The notes below the pieces were generated by a model that was not told the DNA's origin, searched no databases, and saw only the letters and a program-made list of their open reading frames with translations. Positions 55,575 through 64,000 of a stretch of 64,000 bases of DNA are shown piece by piece. Positions within the stretch are counted from its first letter, which is position 1, and each line of letters starts with the position of its first letter. The translations under genes and the position numbers were made by a program. This DNA is from Acidobacteriota bacterium (GTDB lineage Bacteria > Acidobacteriota > Blastocatellia > Pyrinomonadales > Pyrinomonadaceae). The stretch lies in contig JADKBM010000011.1 of the NCBI GenBank assembly GCA_016715115.1, forward strand, positions 868,001 to 932,000. Direction: 5' to 3'.

Positions 55575-57421
55575 TGCGCTACGACCAATACTTCATCGAT
55601 GACCTCAAAAACCGCGCCGATCTGCTGCGGATCATAGAACCGTACGCGCCGCTCAAGAAAAAGGGCGCGAACTGGATGGGGTGCTGCCCGTTTCATCAAG
55701 AGAAGACGCCGTCATTCTCGGTCAACCCGGCGAAAGGGTTTTACAAGTGCTTCGGTTGCGGAAAGGGCGGGACCGCCTACAATTTCCTGATGGAGATGGA
55801 GGGTCTGACGTTTCCGGAAGCGATCGAGCGCGTCGCCGAGATCTCGGGAGTTCCGCTGCCGGAACCGATCGACGACAAACGCTACGAGGAAAACAAAAAG
55901 CGCAAAAAGGAAAAAAAGGCGGTCGCCGAACAGATCATCGAGCTGAACCGTTACGCGCTTGAATTCTGGCAGCACGAACTGACGCAAAGCAACGCCCACG
56001 CGCGCGAGGCGAGGGAGTATCTCGAACGCCGTGAACTGAGTCCGGAAACGGTTGAGACGTTTCGGATCGGCTACGCGCCCGACAAATGGGACGCGCTTCT
56101 CGGACTTCTGCGCGAAAAGGGCGCCGACGACAAATTGATCGAACTTTCGGGACTCGTCAGCAAAAGCGAGGAAAAGGATCGCATCTACGATCGTTTTCGC
56201 GGGCGTCTCATCTTTCCCGTCCTTAACCTCGAAGGCAATCCGGTCGCTTTCGGCGCGCGCACTCTCGGAAACGGGGAGCCGAAATACCTGAATTCGCCCG
56301 AAACCCCGGCGTATACGAAAGGCGATCATCTCTACGGACTGTTCAATACGAAAGAAGAGATCCGTCGGATGAAATACGCGATCCTTGTCGAAGGCTATCT
56401 CGATTTTCTCGCGCTCCAACAGGCCGGCGTGACCAACGCCGCGGCGAGTCTCGGAACGGCGTTCACCGAAAACCAGGCGCGGCTGCTTGGGAAATTTGCG
56501 CGGAAAGTGGTTGTCAACTATGATGGTGACAAGGCAGGTGTAAAAGCGGCACGAAGAGCCATCGAGACACTGTTAGCTGAAGATTTTGAAATAAAAGTTC
56601 TCGTATTACCTGACGGTTCCGACCCGGACGACTTTATCAGAGCTAACGGCTACGCGGCATACAAAAAGCAGCACGAATCACGCGCGATCACCTATCTTCA
56701 ATTTGTTTTGGAAAATGCGGTCGAGGCACGCAACCTCGCGACGCCGAAGCACAAAGCCGAGGCGATCGAGGATGTGATGCCCGTGCTGTCGGCTATTCGC
56801 AATCCGATCCAGAAACGCGAGTCTTTCGATCAGGCGATGACCTATTTTCGGGTCGATGACGGACTGCGGCGCGATCTTTGGAAAACGGTCAAACTCGGCG
56901 GACAGTTCGCGCCCGACGCGGTTCGCCGCCAGGTCGCGCGTCAAACGGCGGCGAAGATCACGATCGCCGAAGAGCGCTTGCTGGAACTTCTTGTCTCTGA
57001 CGAGGAACTGCGCGGCCTAATTTTGCCGAAGATCGAGGAAACCGATTACGAAATGCTCGCCACCGCCGAGATTTTTCGGGCATTGCTGGAATTGCAAAAG
57101 ACCGGTGACGCGGTTACACTTGAAAGTTTGCTTGCGTTGGTCGAATCCGACGAGATAGCCGGCGACGTTCTTCCGATGCTGATGATGATCGAACCGCCGC
57201 GCGAAGTCGGCGATGCGATCGATGAAGTGCTGCACGAGGCCGAGAATTGCGTCTTTTCATTACGCTCGATGGCGATCTCGAATCGCATTCTCGAGATCAG
57301 CCGTGAACTGGTCGCAGCCGAGCAATCGGGAGATGCGAGCGAACTCGCGCGACTCGTCGACAAACAGCTCGCGCTGGCTCGCGTGAAGCAGGATTTTATG
57401 TCCCGAATAAGCGCCGGTTGA
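55574..57421 (+). CDS. dnaG: DNA primase
   Basis: 615 residues; makes RNA primers at the replication fork. N-terminal zinc finger CCPFHQEKTPSFSV...CFGCGKGG, primase core with YAPDKWDALL, FGARTLGNGEPKYLNSPETP and TOPRIM residues in ILVEGYLDFLALQQAG and VVNYDGDKAGVKAA. The C-terminal DnaB-binding part is present. Located directly before rpoD, the classic macromolecular-synthesis pairing. Confidence 0.96.
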   Translation: MRYDQYFIDDLKNRADLLRIIEPYAPLKKKGANWMGCCPFHQEKTPSFSVNPAKGFYKCFGCGKGGTAYNFLMEMEGLTFPEAIERVAEISGVPLPEPIDDKRYEENKKRKKEKKAVAEQIIELNRYALEFWQHELTQSNAHAREAREYLERRELSPETVETFRIGYAPDKWDALLGLLREKGADDKLIELSGLVSKSEEKDRIYDRFRGRLIFPVLNLEGNPVAFGARTLGNGEPKYLNSPETPAYTKGDHLYGLFNTKEEIRRMKYAILVEGYLDFLALQQAGVTNAAASLGTAFTENQARLLGKFARKVVVNYDGDKAGVKAARRAIETLLAEDFEIKVLVLPDGSDPDDFIRANGYAAYKKQHESRAITYLQFVLENAVEARNLATPKHKAEAIEDVMPVLSAIRNPIQKRESFDQAMTYFRVDDGLRRDLWKTVKLGGQFAPDAVRRQVARQTAAKITIAEERLLELLVSDEELRGLILPKIEETDYEMLATAEIFRALLELQKTGDAVTLESLLALVESDEIAGDVLPMLMMIEPPREVGDAIDEVLHEAENCVFSLRSMAISNRILEISRELVAAEQSGDASELARLVDKQLALARVKQDFMSRISAG

Positions 57422-57507
57422 AACAAAACCGGGGCCTGGTGCGTTAACAGATATTTTAATGACAACGATAAGACATTTGTTTTAATCGAAGTTTTTTATC
57501 AATTGAT

Positions 57508-59229
57508 ATGACTGATTACGATGAAAAGGAAGACCTGGTCGATCGGCTGATGGCTATGGGCCGCGGCAAAAAGTTCCTCAGCTTTGACGATCTTAACCGC
57601 GAGATGCCCGACAAGATGATGTCGCCGGAGGATATCGAGGACGTTCTCGAACGGCTCGAAGGCGCGAACATCTCCGTCACCGATTCCGATTCCCAACTGC
57701 TTGAACAGGCCGCGAGCCTGGCTCTTGACGACGAACAGGAACTCGACGAGGACGAACTCGATCTCGACCTTTCGGCCGGAACGCTCGACAAGTCGAACGA
57801 TCCGGTCCGCCTCTACCTTCGCGAAATGGGAATCGTTCCGTTGCTCACGCGCGAGGGCGAGGTCGCGATCGCGCAACGAATCGAGCGCGGACAGATCAAG
57901 ACCCAGAAGTCGATCTCCCGCTCGCCGATCGCCGTCGCGCGACTGATCAAACTCGGTGAAGAACTGGAGAAAGGCAAAGCGAGCATCCGCGAGGTCGTCA
58001 ATTTCTCGGAGCAAGCCGAATTGACGGGTGAAGAGGATAAGGTCGACGAGTATCTGCGTTGGACGCTCGAGGGCATTTCCAACATAAGCTCCAACTATGG
58101 ACGCGCGCTCAGGTCTTTCGCGGATCTGCGTGCCGAACAGGCGAAAGCAAAAGGCAAAGCGACGAAAAAGGTCCTCGGACTGAAACGTCAGACGGCCCGC
58201 GCGCGTCTTGAGATCTCGCAAGAGATCAAGAACCTGAACCTGACGGAGTATGCGAAACAGGTTTTGATCGGCTCGATCCGGAAGGTCGCCGAGGATATCC
58301 GCAAGTTCGAGAAAGAAATCCGGCGTTCGGAAGAAAAGATCGAGGAAAAGACCCCGGGCGAAACGAAAAAGGACCTGCACGCGAAGATCGTCGATGCGAA
58401 ACACGGTTTGGCCGGCATCGAAGAGTCCTTTCATCTCTCGGTCATCGAGATCAAGCGTTCGCTGCAGTCGATCCTTATCGGCGAACAGCAGACGAATCAG
58501 GCGAAGCGCGAACTCGTCGAGGCAAACTTGCGGCTCGTCGTATCCATCGCCAAGAAGTACACCAACCGCGGACTTCAATTCCTGGACCTGATCCAGGAAG
58601 GCAACATCGGGCTGATGAAGGCCGTCGACAAGTTTGAATGGCGCCGCGGCTACAAGTTCTCGACGTACGCGACCTGGTGGATCCGCCAGGCCATCACCCG
58701 CGCGATCGCCGACCAGGCCCGCACGATCCGCATCCCGGTCCATATGATCGAGACGATCAACAAGCTCATTCGCACCTCGCGCCAGCTGGTGCAGGAACTC
58801 GGCCGCGAACCGACGAGCGAAGAGATCGCGAAGAAGATGGATATCCCGGTTTCGAAGGTTCGCAAGGTCTTGAAGATCGCGCAGGAACCGATATCGCTCG
58901 AGACGCCGATCGGCGAAGAGGAAGATTCGCATCTCGGAGATTTCATCGAGGACCGCTCGATTATGAATCCGGCGGAATCAGTGACCTTCGGCAACCTACG
59001 GGAAATCACGGACGAAGTCCTGGCAACGCTCACGCCGCGCGAGGAAAAGGTCATCAAGATGCGTTTCGGACTTGGAAACACGGGCTCGGAACACACGCTC
59101 GAAGAGGTCGGCCAGCACTTCGCCGTGACCCGCGAGCGTATCCGCCAGATCGAAGCGAAAGCGCTGCGAAAATTGCGTCACCCGTCGCGTTCACGCCGCT
59201 TGAAGGCGTTCCTCGAAGGAAAACAGTAG
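57508..59229 (+). CDS. rpoD: RNA polymerase sigma factor RpoD (sigma-70)
   Basis: 573 residues, primary sigma factor. Region 1.1-like N-terminus (DLVDRLMAMGRGKKFLSFDD), region 1.2 (DPVRLYLREMGIVPLLTREG), region 2 (FLDLIQEGNIGLMKAVDKFEW, YKFSTYATWWIRQAITRAI), region 3 (IPVHMIETINKLIR) and region 4.2 helix-turn-helix (EEVGQHFAVTRERIRQIEAK). 86 bases after dnaG; no strong ribosome site before the ATG. An intrinsic terminator follows at 59303. Confidence 0.97.
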   Translation: MTDYDEKEDLVDRLMAMGRGKKFLSFDDLNREMPDKMMSPEDIEDVLERLEGANISVTDSDSQLLEQAASLALDDEQELDEDELDLDLSAGTLDKSNDPVRLYLREMGIVPLLTREGEVAIAQRIERGQIKTQKSISRSPIAVARLIKLGEELEKGKASIREVVNFSEQAELTGEEDKVDEYLRWTLEGISNISSNYGRALRSFADLRAEQAKAKGKATKKVLGLKRQTARARLEISQEIKNLNLTEYAKQVLIGSIRKVAEDIRKFEKEIRRSEEKIEEKTPGETKKDLHAKIVDAKHGLAGIEESFHLSVIEIKRSLQSILIGEQQTNQAKRELVEANLRLVVSIAKKYTNRGLQFLDLIQEGNIGLMKAVDKFEWRRGYKFSTYATWWIRQAITRAIADQARTIRIPVHMIETINKLIRTSRQLVQELGREPTSEEIAKKMDIPVSKVRKVLKIAQEPISLETPIGEEEDSHLGDFIEDRSIMNPAESVTFGNLREITDEVLATLTPREEKVIKMRFGLGNTGSEHTLEEVGQHFAVTRERIRQIEAKALRKLRHPSRSRRLKAFLEGKQ

Positions 59230-59231
59230 AG

Positions 59232-59283
59232 GGATTTGGGATTTGGGATTTGGGATTTGGGATTTGGGATTTGCGATTTGCGA
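59232..59283 (+). repeat. GATTTGG/GATTTGC tandem words after rpoD
   Basis: About seven near-identical words begin three bases after the rpoD stop codon, the same arrangement as after the solute-binding protein at 2446 and after the NfnA-like gene at 31965. Confidence 0.8.
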
Positions 59284-59302
59284 TCTCGTCTTTTGCACAG
59301 AA

Positions 59303-59333
59303 GTCCGCGTCCGGAGATTATTCGGACGCGGAC
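59303..59333 (+). terminator. Intrinsic terminator downstream of rpoD
   Basis: Perfect 11-base stem GTCCGCGTCCG/CGGACGCGGAC with a nine-base loop, followed by TCTTGT. Confidence 0.75.
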
Positions 59334-59379
59334 TCTTGTACTAAGAAGACAGTTTCGCGCTTTTTCGCGTCATTTCGCG

Positions 59380-59427
59380 GTCAGAATTTCTTTTGCGTAA
59401 TCTGCGGCCAGAATTTCTTTTGCGTAA
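59380..59427. repeat. Tandem duplication of a ~24-bp unit
   Basis: CAGAATTTCTTTTGCGTAAT followed by CTG occurs twice in immediate succession, separated by CGGC. Non-coding. Confidence 0.5.
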
Positions 59428-59460
59428 TCTGGGTTAACCGGGATCGACAAACACGCCCGC

Positions 59461-59490
59461 AAAAAAAAGCGCCGGTCAGAAAACCGGCGC
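59461..59490 (-). terminator. Intrinsic terminator for the Arg/Asn-rich gene
   Basis: On the minus strand, stem GCGCCGGT/ACCGGCGC with a six-base loop followed by eight T residues, 25 bases past the stop codon. Confidence 0.85.
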
Positions 59491-59514
59491 GTGTTTCGAA
59501 TTTGGGCGTTCGAG

Positions 59515-60051
59515 TTAATAGTTGTCACGCCGATCCCGGTTGTCACGCCGGCGGTCGTTGCGACGGTTGTCGTAACGGTTGTAACCCTCGTCATAGCCAC
59601 GGATGAACGCTTCGCGAAAGATACGCTTGTATTCGCCTTGATTGCGCGAATTGTAGACCCTGACCTGTCCCATCGCCCGACCGGCCGCTTTGTTGGCATT
59701 GTATCTGCGTCCGTCGCGCGCGTCTTCGATCCCCTGACTCATTCCGGCGCGGTACGCCTGCTGGACGATGTATCCGTTCCGGTTGTAGCGATCATTGTCG
59801 TAACGACCGTTGTTGTTGTCGTAACGTCCGTTGTTGTCATAACGGTCGTTGTTGTCGTAGTCATCGTTGCGGTTGTTTCGGTTGCGGTCCGTCCGGTCGC
59901 GGTCGTCGCGCCGTTCAGTCCGGTCGTCGTTCCGGCGATCGTTCCGATTCTGCGCGTTCGCGGACGTCGCCGTGATCACGATGAATCCGAACACCAACGA
60001 GAATGCCAACCCGATGATCCGTAAATTGCGTCGTAAATTATTCTGTTTCAT
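59515..60051 (-). CDS. Exported low-complexity Arg/Asn/Asp-rich protein
   Basis: 178 residues. Signal peptide (IIGLAFSLVFGFIVITATSANAQ), then a low-complexity part built of RNDDR, NNRYDNN and similar, a short conserved-looking core (IVQQAYRAGMSQGIEDARDGRRYNANKA...YKRIFREAFIRGYDEGY), and a second RDNRDRR tail. The core resembles small exported proteins of unknown function common in Acidobacteria. ATG 60051 with GGAGG upstream. Confidence 0.75.
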   Translation of the reverse strand: MKQNNLRRNLRIIGLAFSLVFGFIVITATSANAQNRNDRRNDDRTERRDDRDRTDRNRNNRNDDYDNNDRYDNNGRYDNNNGRYDNDRYNRNGYIVQQAYRAGMSQGIEDARDGRRYNANKAAGRAMGQVRVYNSRNQGEYKRIFREAFIRGYDEGYNRYDNRRNDRRRDNRDRRDNY

Positions 60052-60210
60052 AAAAAACCCTGGCCTCCGTTTCCGGGAACGGCGATTATCGTGCCACGGC
60101 CTGATAATCCAATAAAACTCAGTGTTTTCTTGTGAACCGGCGAAACTTCGAAACGAGATCGGACGCAAATGGTTCGAGAACCCGACGATTTGCGTTATCG
60201 TGACACTGTT

Positions 60211-61149
60211 CTATTTCAGAATAATCGTCGAACCGGCGGCGATCTTATGCGTTTTTCCGCCCGCCCTTACAAAGACGTCGACCGAACTGAGGTTCGTGAC
60301 GATTTTCTTCTCGACCGAAAACCTCAGGTTCCGAAAGGCGTTAACGTAATCGACCAAACCGATGTGCGTTGTGTAGCATATGTCGGGGTTGTTCGCGACC
60401 ATCTTGAAGAACTTCTCCTGTTCGGTCCAACGGTCGCCCTCGCCGTTGTTTTCCCAACTGTGCCCCCAAACGTCCAGCAGTGCCGGAGCATCCGCCTTAA
60501 GGAACCTGGCAATGACTCCGTAGAAACGCTCGAGTTCGCGCTTGTCGTTGGCGGGGTCGTTCGGGCGGAAATACGCGCCGCCGAATTGATGGATCGTCGG
60601 ATGCCACTTTAGAAAATCGTCGGGAATTCCGAATTCGCCGGTGTCCTGAACGGTCCGCGCATATTCGATGCCCAAGCCCCTGATCGCATCGATGACCTGA
60701 TCATTGAAATTTCCGAACGGATACGCCATTCCGCGAACGCTGTAACCCGTCAACCTCTCGAGTTCCCTTCGATCTTCAACGATCTCATAGACCACGTCGA
60801 GTTTGGGCAGTTTCGTCAGCGGCGGATGGTTCGCGCTGTGCACCGATACTTCATGACCTTTGAAAAGTCCGCTTATCTCTTCCTTTGTGAGATAGTCTTT
60901 CTCGCCCAGTTTGTTTGAATTTAGATGAAAAGTACCGACGAGGCCGAATTGGTTCATTAGCTTCACCAGTCTTCGGTCGGCGATCGGCCCGTCGTCAAAA
61001 CTGAGGATCAACGCTTTTGACTTGCCGTCGGGAAAAAGCATATCGACCTGAAATCCGCTTTGCGAGATCACCGGATTTGACTGCGCCATCGTTCCATTGA
61101 GGGTCGCCCAAAAAAGCACCGCAATAGTTATTCGGATAATCTGTTTCAT
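60211..61149 (-). CDS. Polysaccharide deacetylase (NodB/CE4 family), exported
   Basis: 312 residues with signal peptide (IIRITIAVLFWATLNGTMAQ). NodB motifs: LSFDDGPIADRRLV with catalytic Asp and metal-binding Asp, HEVSVHSANHPPL with the metal-binding histidines, and GMAYPFGNFNDQVIDAI. It would deacetylate an extracytoplasmic glycan; which one is unknown. Weak ribosome site at ATG 61149. The C-terminal ~60 residues are a small beta domain ending in AAGSTIILK. Confidence 0.9.
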   Translation of the reverse strand: MKQIIRITIAVLFWATLNGTMAQSNPVISQSGFQVDMLFPDGKSKALILSFDDGPIADRRLVKLMNQFGLVGTFHLNSNKLGEKDYLTKEEISGLFKGHEVSVHSANHPPLTKLPKLDVVYEIVEDRRELERLTGYSVRGMAYPFGNFNDQVIDAIRGLGIEYARTVQDTGEFGIPDDFLKWHPTIHQFGGAYFRPNDPANDKRELERFYGVIARFLKADAPALLDVWGHSWENNGEGDRWTEQEKFFKMVANNPDICYTTHIGLVDYVNAFRNLRFSVEKKIVTNLSSVDVFVRAGGKTHKIAAGSTIILK

Positions 61150-61324
61150 CGTTATTCACTTTTAACACTTATCGCACAAAAACGCATTCGGAAGTTCGGC
61201 CTAAGGACGGTTCGGGATCAAGTTCGCGGGGATTCAACCGCTGACCTCGCTTTCATAAAGGCCGTAGAATCAATATCGTGATTGCTTTGAATCATTACTT
61301 TTTGGTAAACTTTCCGTTCGTTCT

Positions 61325-63217
61325 ATGAGCAAACGCATCGTTCAAAGCTATCAGAAGATCCTCGAACGTGAAGACGGTTACACGATCAATCGCGGCGCGC
61401 AATTGCGCGTTGCACTTTGTTATCCGAACACGCACTCGGTCGGGATGGCGAATCTCGGTTTGCACACGATGTATGAACTCTTCAACCGCATTCCCGAGGT
61501 CGCTTGCGAACGCGTCTTTCTGCCGGATGACGCCGATCTGAGAGAATACGAAAAGACGGGAACGCCGCTTCTGAGCCTCGAAACGCAAACCCCGATCAGT
61601 GATTTCGATGTCGTCGCTTTTTCGATCTCGTTCGAGACCGACTACCTGAATATGGCGAAGATGCTGAAACTCGCCAAGATTCCCGTTTGGGCCAAAGATC
61701 GGAATCATTTTCACCCGTTGGTCGTGATGGGCGGCGCGGCGTCGTTCCTCAATCCCGAGCCGATCGCCGATTTTACGGACGTCATCGCCGTCGGCGAGGG
61801 CGAGATCCTCGCGTTCCAACTCGTCGACGCGATCCTCGAACACGATTCGCGCGACGAAACGCTGCGTCACCTCGCAAGCATCGGCCGCGGGTTTTATGTC
61901 CCGAACTTCTACGAGGTGATTTACAACGACGACGGCACGATTTTCGACTATTTGCCGAAACACGAAGGCGTTCCTAAGCGGGTCGGACGTGCGCTGGCGG
62001 CGATCAATCCGAAGGAAGGAACCCTCCGGCGTGCGATCAAGCGCGGCGAGACCGAACTGCACGATTTCCTTCTCGGCCAGGACGTCTTCTGCCCGTCGAC
62101 CTCGGTGTGGTCTCCGGGCGCGGAAATGGGAGATCGGCTGCTTGTCGAGATCTCACGCGGGTGCTCGCAGGGCTGCCGATTCTGCTGGGCGGGTTACAAC
62201 TATTACCCGCCGCGCGTCGTGCCGGCAAAGGATATTCTTGCGAAAGCCGCCGAATGGCGCAGCCGCACGAACAAGATCGGCCTGGTATCGACGGCGGTTT
62301 GCGATCATCCGGAGATCTCGACGATTCTCCGCGAACTCCGTGCGATGGACTACCGGATCTCGGTTTCGTCGCTCAGGTTGGATCAGATCTCGGACGAATT
62401 GCTCGACGCGCTCGTCGAATCCAAGGACCAGCAAATTGCCGTTGCCCCCGAAACGGGCTCGGACCGTTTGCGCCGCGTGATCAACAAGAATCTGACGAAC
62501 GACGAGATCGTCGACATATGCGGCTCCGTGTTCGATCGCGGAATGCTGACGCTGAAACTGTATCTGATGGTCGGGCTCCCGACCGAAACCGACGAGGATC
62601 TTGACGAGATGTTCGTTCTTGTCGAGCGGATCAAAGACCGAATGCTCGAGGCGGGCAAGAAATTCGGCCGCGCCGGAAGGATCATTCCGAGCCTGAACGG
62701 CTTCGTTCCGAAGCCGAATACTCCGCTCCAGTGGGACGCGATCTGCGAAGAAAGAGAACTCAAACGGCGTTTGAAGTACGTTTGCAAAGGTCTGTCGCGG
62801 ATCCCGAACGTCGAAGTTCGTTTTATGTCGGCGCGAATCGCCCACGAGCAGGCGCTTTTTTCGTCGGGCGACCGCACCGTTTCAAAGGTCATCGATCACG
62901 CCGCATCGCGCGGCATTTCGATCCGCGATGCCGTTCGCGACCTTCGCTTCAACGACGAGTTTCACATATCGCGCGATCGCTCCTACGACGAATTCCTCCC
63001 GTGGTCGATCGTCGATTCGGGACTTTCGTTCGAGTTTTTGAAAACCGAGCACGAAAAATCGCAGGCGAGCCTCTCATCGAAACCCTGTCCTGCGGTTGAA
63101 AAATGTACGACTTGCGGAGTTTGCCCGAGCACGTGGCTCGCTGACGCGCCGGAATCGATGGTTCGCATCCAACCCTTGAAGATCCGCGAGATCCTCAGCG
63201 CTCAGGCCGACGTTTAG
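61325..63217 (+). CDS. B12-binding-domain radical SAM protein, TIGR03960-like
   Basis: 630 residues. N-terminal cobalamin-binding-like region (LRVALCYPNTHSVGMANLGL...), then a radical SAM core with the cluster motif CSQGCRFCWAGYNYYPPR and the block VAPETGSDRLRRVINKNLT. A C-terminal CTTCGVCPSTW gives further cysteines, possibly a second cluster. Members of this family are often located near ribosomal L21/L27 genes or rng and lack a firmly known reaction. Its stop overlaps the convergent 134-aa gene by four bases. Confidence 0.9.
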   Translation: MSKRIVQSYQKILEREDGYTINRGAQLRVALCYPNTHSVGMANLGLHTMYELFNRIPEVACERVFLPDDADLREYEKTGTPLLSLETQTPISDFDVVAFSISFETDYLNMAKMLKLAKIPVWAKDRNHFHPLVVMGGAASFLNPEPIADFTDVIAVGEGEILAFQLVDAILEHDSRDETLRHLASIGRGFYVPNFYEVIYNDDGTIFDYLPKHEGVPKRVGRALAAINPKEGTLRRAIKRGETELHDFLLGQDVFCPSTSVWSPGAEMGDRLLVEISRGCSQGCRFCWAGYNYYPPRVVPAKDILAKAAEWRSRTNKIGLVSTAVCDHPEISTILRELRAMDYRISVSSLRLDQISDELLDALVESKDQQIAVAPETGSDRLRRVINKNLTNDEIVDICGSVFDRGMLTLKLYLMVGLPTETDEDLDEMFVLVERIKDRMLEAGKKFGRAGRIIPSLNGFVPKPNTPLQWDAICEERELKRRLKYVCKGLSRIPNVEVRFMSARIAHEQALFSSGDRTVSKVIDHAASRGISIRDAVRDLRFNDEFHISRDRSYDEFLPWSIVDSGLSFEFLKTEHEKSQASLSSKPCPAVEKCTTCGVCPSTWLADAPESMVRIQPLKIREILSAQADV

Positions 63218-63618
63218 TCTTCCCTTGTAAAGAATCCGCTCGGCGTTGCCGTATGATTGAATGTATACGTGTAACTGTAAATGCCGAAAGGGATTATCGG
63301 AACTGGCTGACTGTAGCTCGCGTGAACCTGAAGGACATTGTTTTGCATCTTCACGTCAATGAACGCGTCGGCCGGCAGTTGGTTCTTGGCCGCCGCGATC
63401 TTCAACCGCTTCTTCGTAACTTCCAACGGATTCCCGACTGAAACGGGAACCACCATTCCCTGGACGACGGCCGTCTGCATTTCCTGCTTAAAATTCTCGC
63501 CGTTGTATGCCACCGGAACAAGATTCAAAAGCGCGTTGCCGGCGATCAACAACACGCCTAACACCGCCAGCAGCTTGACGGTCGCGCTTCCCCGCTCGCT
63601 GTTTGGTTTATTTATCAT
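63214..63618 (-). CDS. Small single-pass membrane protein (134 aa), uncharacterised
   Basis: Short N-terminal part, one membrane segment (TVKLLAVLGVLLIAGNALL) and a ~95-residue exported domain (QEMQTAVVQGMVVPVSVGN, AAAKNQLPADAFIDVKMQNN). It resembles the DUF4845-type architecture, but this is weak. Just downstream of aroB on the same strand (28-base gap). Confidence 0.65.
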   Translation of the reverse strand: MINKPNSERGSATVKLLAVLGVLLIAGNALLNLVPVAYNGENFKQEMQTAVVQGMVVPVSVGNPLEVTKKRLKIAAAKNQLPADAFIDVKMQNNVLQVHASYSQPVPIIPFGIYSYTYTFNHTATPSGFFTRED

Positions 63619-63646
63619 TTTGAACTACTCCACACTCAAACTCTTG

Positions 63647-64000
63647 TCAATCAGAATCAACCAGGAACTCGGCAAGGCAGGACCGGATGGACATATCCGG
63701 GATTTCATTGCTGGACACGATCACCGGCTTGCCGATCCCCTTCAGCAAGATCCATTGCAGGTCTCCGGCGATGTTCTTTTTGTCGGATCCGAACGATTCG
63801 ATGACCGAATCCAAGTCGATCATCCGGGTGTCGGGCAACTTTCCGACAAGTCGCACAACATCGTTTAACAAGTTTATTTCATTTGAGTCAAGAAATTCAA
63901 GGGATTTCGACAGTCTAGCCGCAAAAAGAATTCCCAGTCCGACCGCTTCGCCGTGTTTGAAGTGCCTGAAACTCGTAACCTTTTCCAGCGCGTGCCCAAA
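63647..64000 (-). CDS. aroB: 3-dehydroquinate synthase, C-terminal part (5' end outside window)
   Basis: The last 117 residues of AroB, second enzyme of the shikimate pathway. The visible sequence starts in FGHALEKVTSFRHFKHGEAVGLG, carrying the zinc-binding His positions, and includes the DKKN motif (GSDKKNIAGDLQWILLKGIG). The frame is open to the window edge, so the gene continues rightward. Confidence 0.9.
   Translation of the reverse strand, partial: FGHALEKVTSFRHFKHGEAVGLGILFAARLSKSLEFLDSNEINLLNDVVRLVGKLPDTRMIDLDSVIESFGSDKKNIAGDLQWILLKGIGKPVIVSSNEIPDMSIRSCLAEFLVDSD

Noticed and set aside
57499..58932. 477-residue minus-strand frame opposite rpoD
   Set aside because: Antisense shadow; the sigma factor on the plus strand is unmistakable.

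Overview
The window looks like a chromosomal segment of a Gram-negative, moderately GC-rich bacterium, most likely an Acidobacteriota of the Blastocatellia/Pyrinomonadales type. This placement is an inference, from gene-content style (SBBP/FG-GAP surface protein, tandem secreted amidohydrolases, kinase-FGE fusion, Kor/Nfn electron-transfer operon) and from many intergenic tracts built of short words such as GATTTGC, AAAATCC and GATTCCA. No rRNA or other definitive marker is present.

Layout. 1-2.45 kb: end of a GH3 beta-hexosaminidase and a peptide-type ABC substrate-binding lipoprotein. 2.88-3.18 kb: tRNA-Gly(GCC) and tRNA-Cys(GCA). 3.13-17.27 kb: a 14.1-kb segment bounded by a perfect 49-bp direct repeat of the 3' part of tRNA-Cys, the hallmark of site-specific integration. 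All its genes read leftward: a compact operon (ATPase, HNH nuclease, unknown 532-aa protein, two-motif PLD-like protein), preceded by a degenerate PLD-like protein, a secreted trypsin-like protease with TPRs, and a large FG-GAP/SBBP surface protein. No integrase is visible. The operon is the best candidate for a poorly described anti-mobile-element system.

18.1-27.1 kb: secreted KatG, then a phosphate module (OprP-like porin divergent from pstS-pstC-pstA-pstB-phoU) with a candidate PhoP-type operator in the divergent region. 27.5-30.2 kb: Ser/Thr kinase fused to an FGE-sulfatase domain, and a histidine phosphatase. 31.1-39.3 kb: a redox operon with NfnA-like and NfnB/GltA-like flavoproteins, 2-oxoacid:ferredoxin oxidoreductase alpha and beta subunits, and a large protein ending in a ferredoxin domain. 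The first two genes are separated by about 800 bp of ten-base GATTCCARRR repeats followed by the same word in inverse orientation.

39.3-46.9 kb: RanBP2-type zinc-finger membrane protein, two small zinc-ribbon proteins, Hsp20, CarB and MsrB, with a MITE-like element at 40.6-40.8 kb. 47.1-51.6 kb: three tandem secreted amidohydrolase-like proteins, two lacking the HxH metal motif. 51.8-59.2 kb: DCC-family protein, a frameshifted mutS2 with repeat-derived sequence inside it, an unknown exported protein, dnaG and rpoD. 59.5-64 kb: an Arg/Asn-rich exported protein, polysaccharide deacetylase, B12-binding radical SAM protein, a small single-pass protein and the C-terminal end of aroB.
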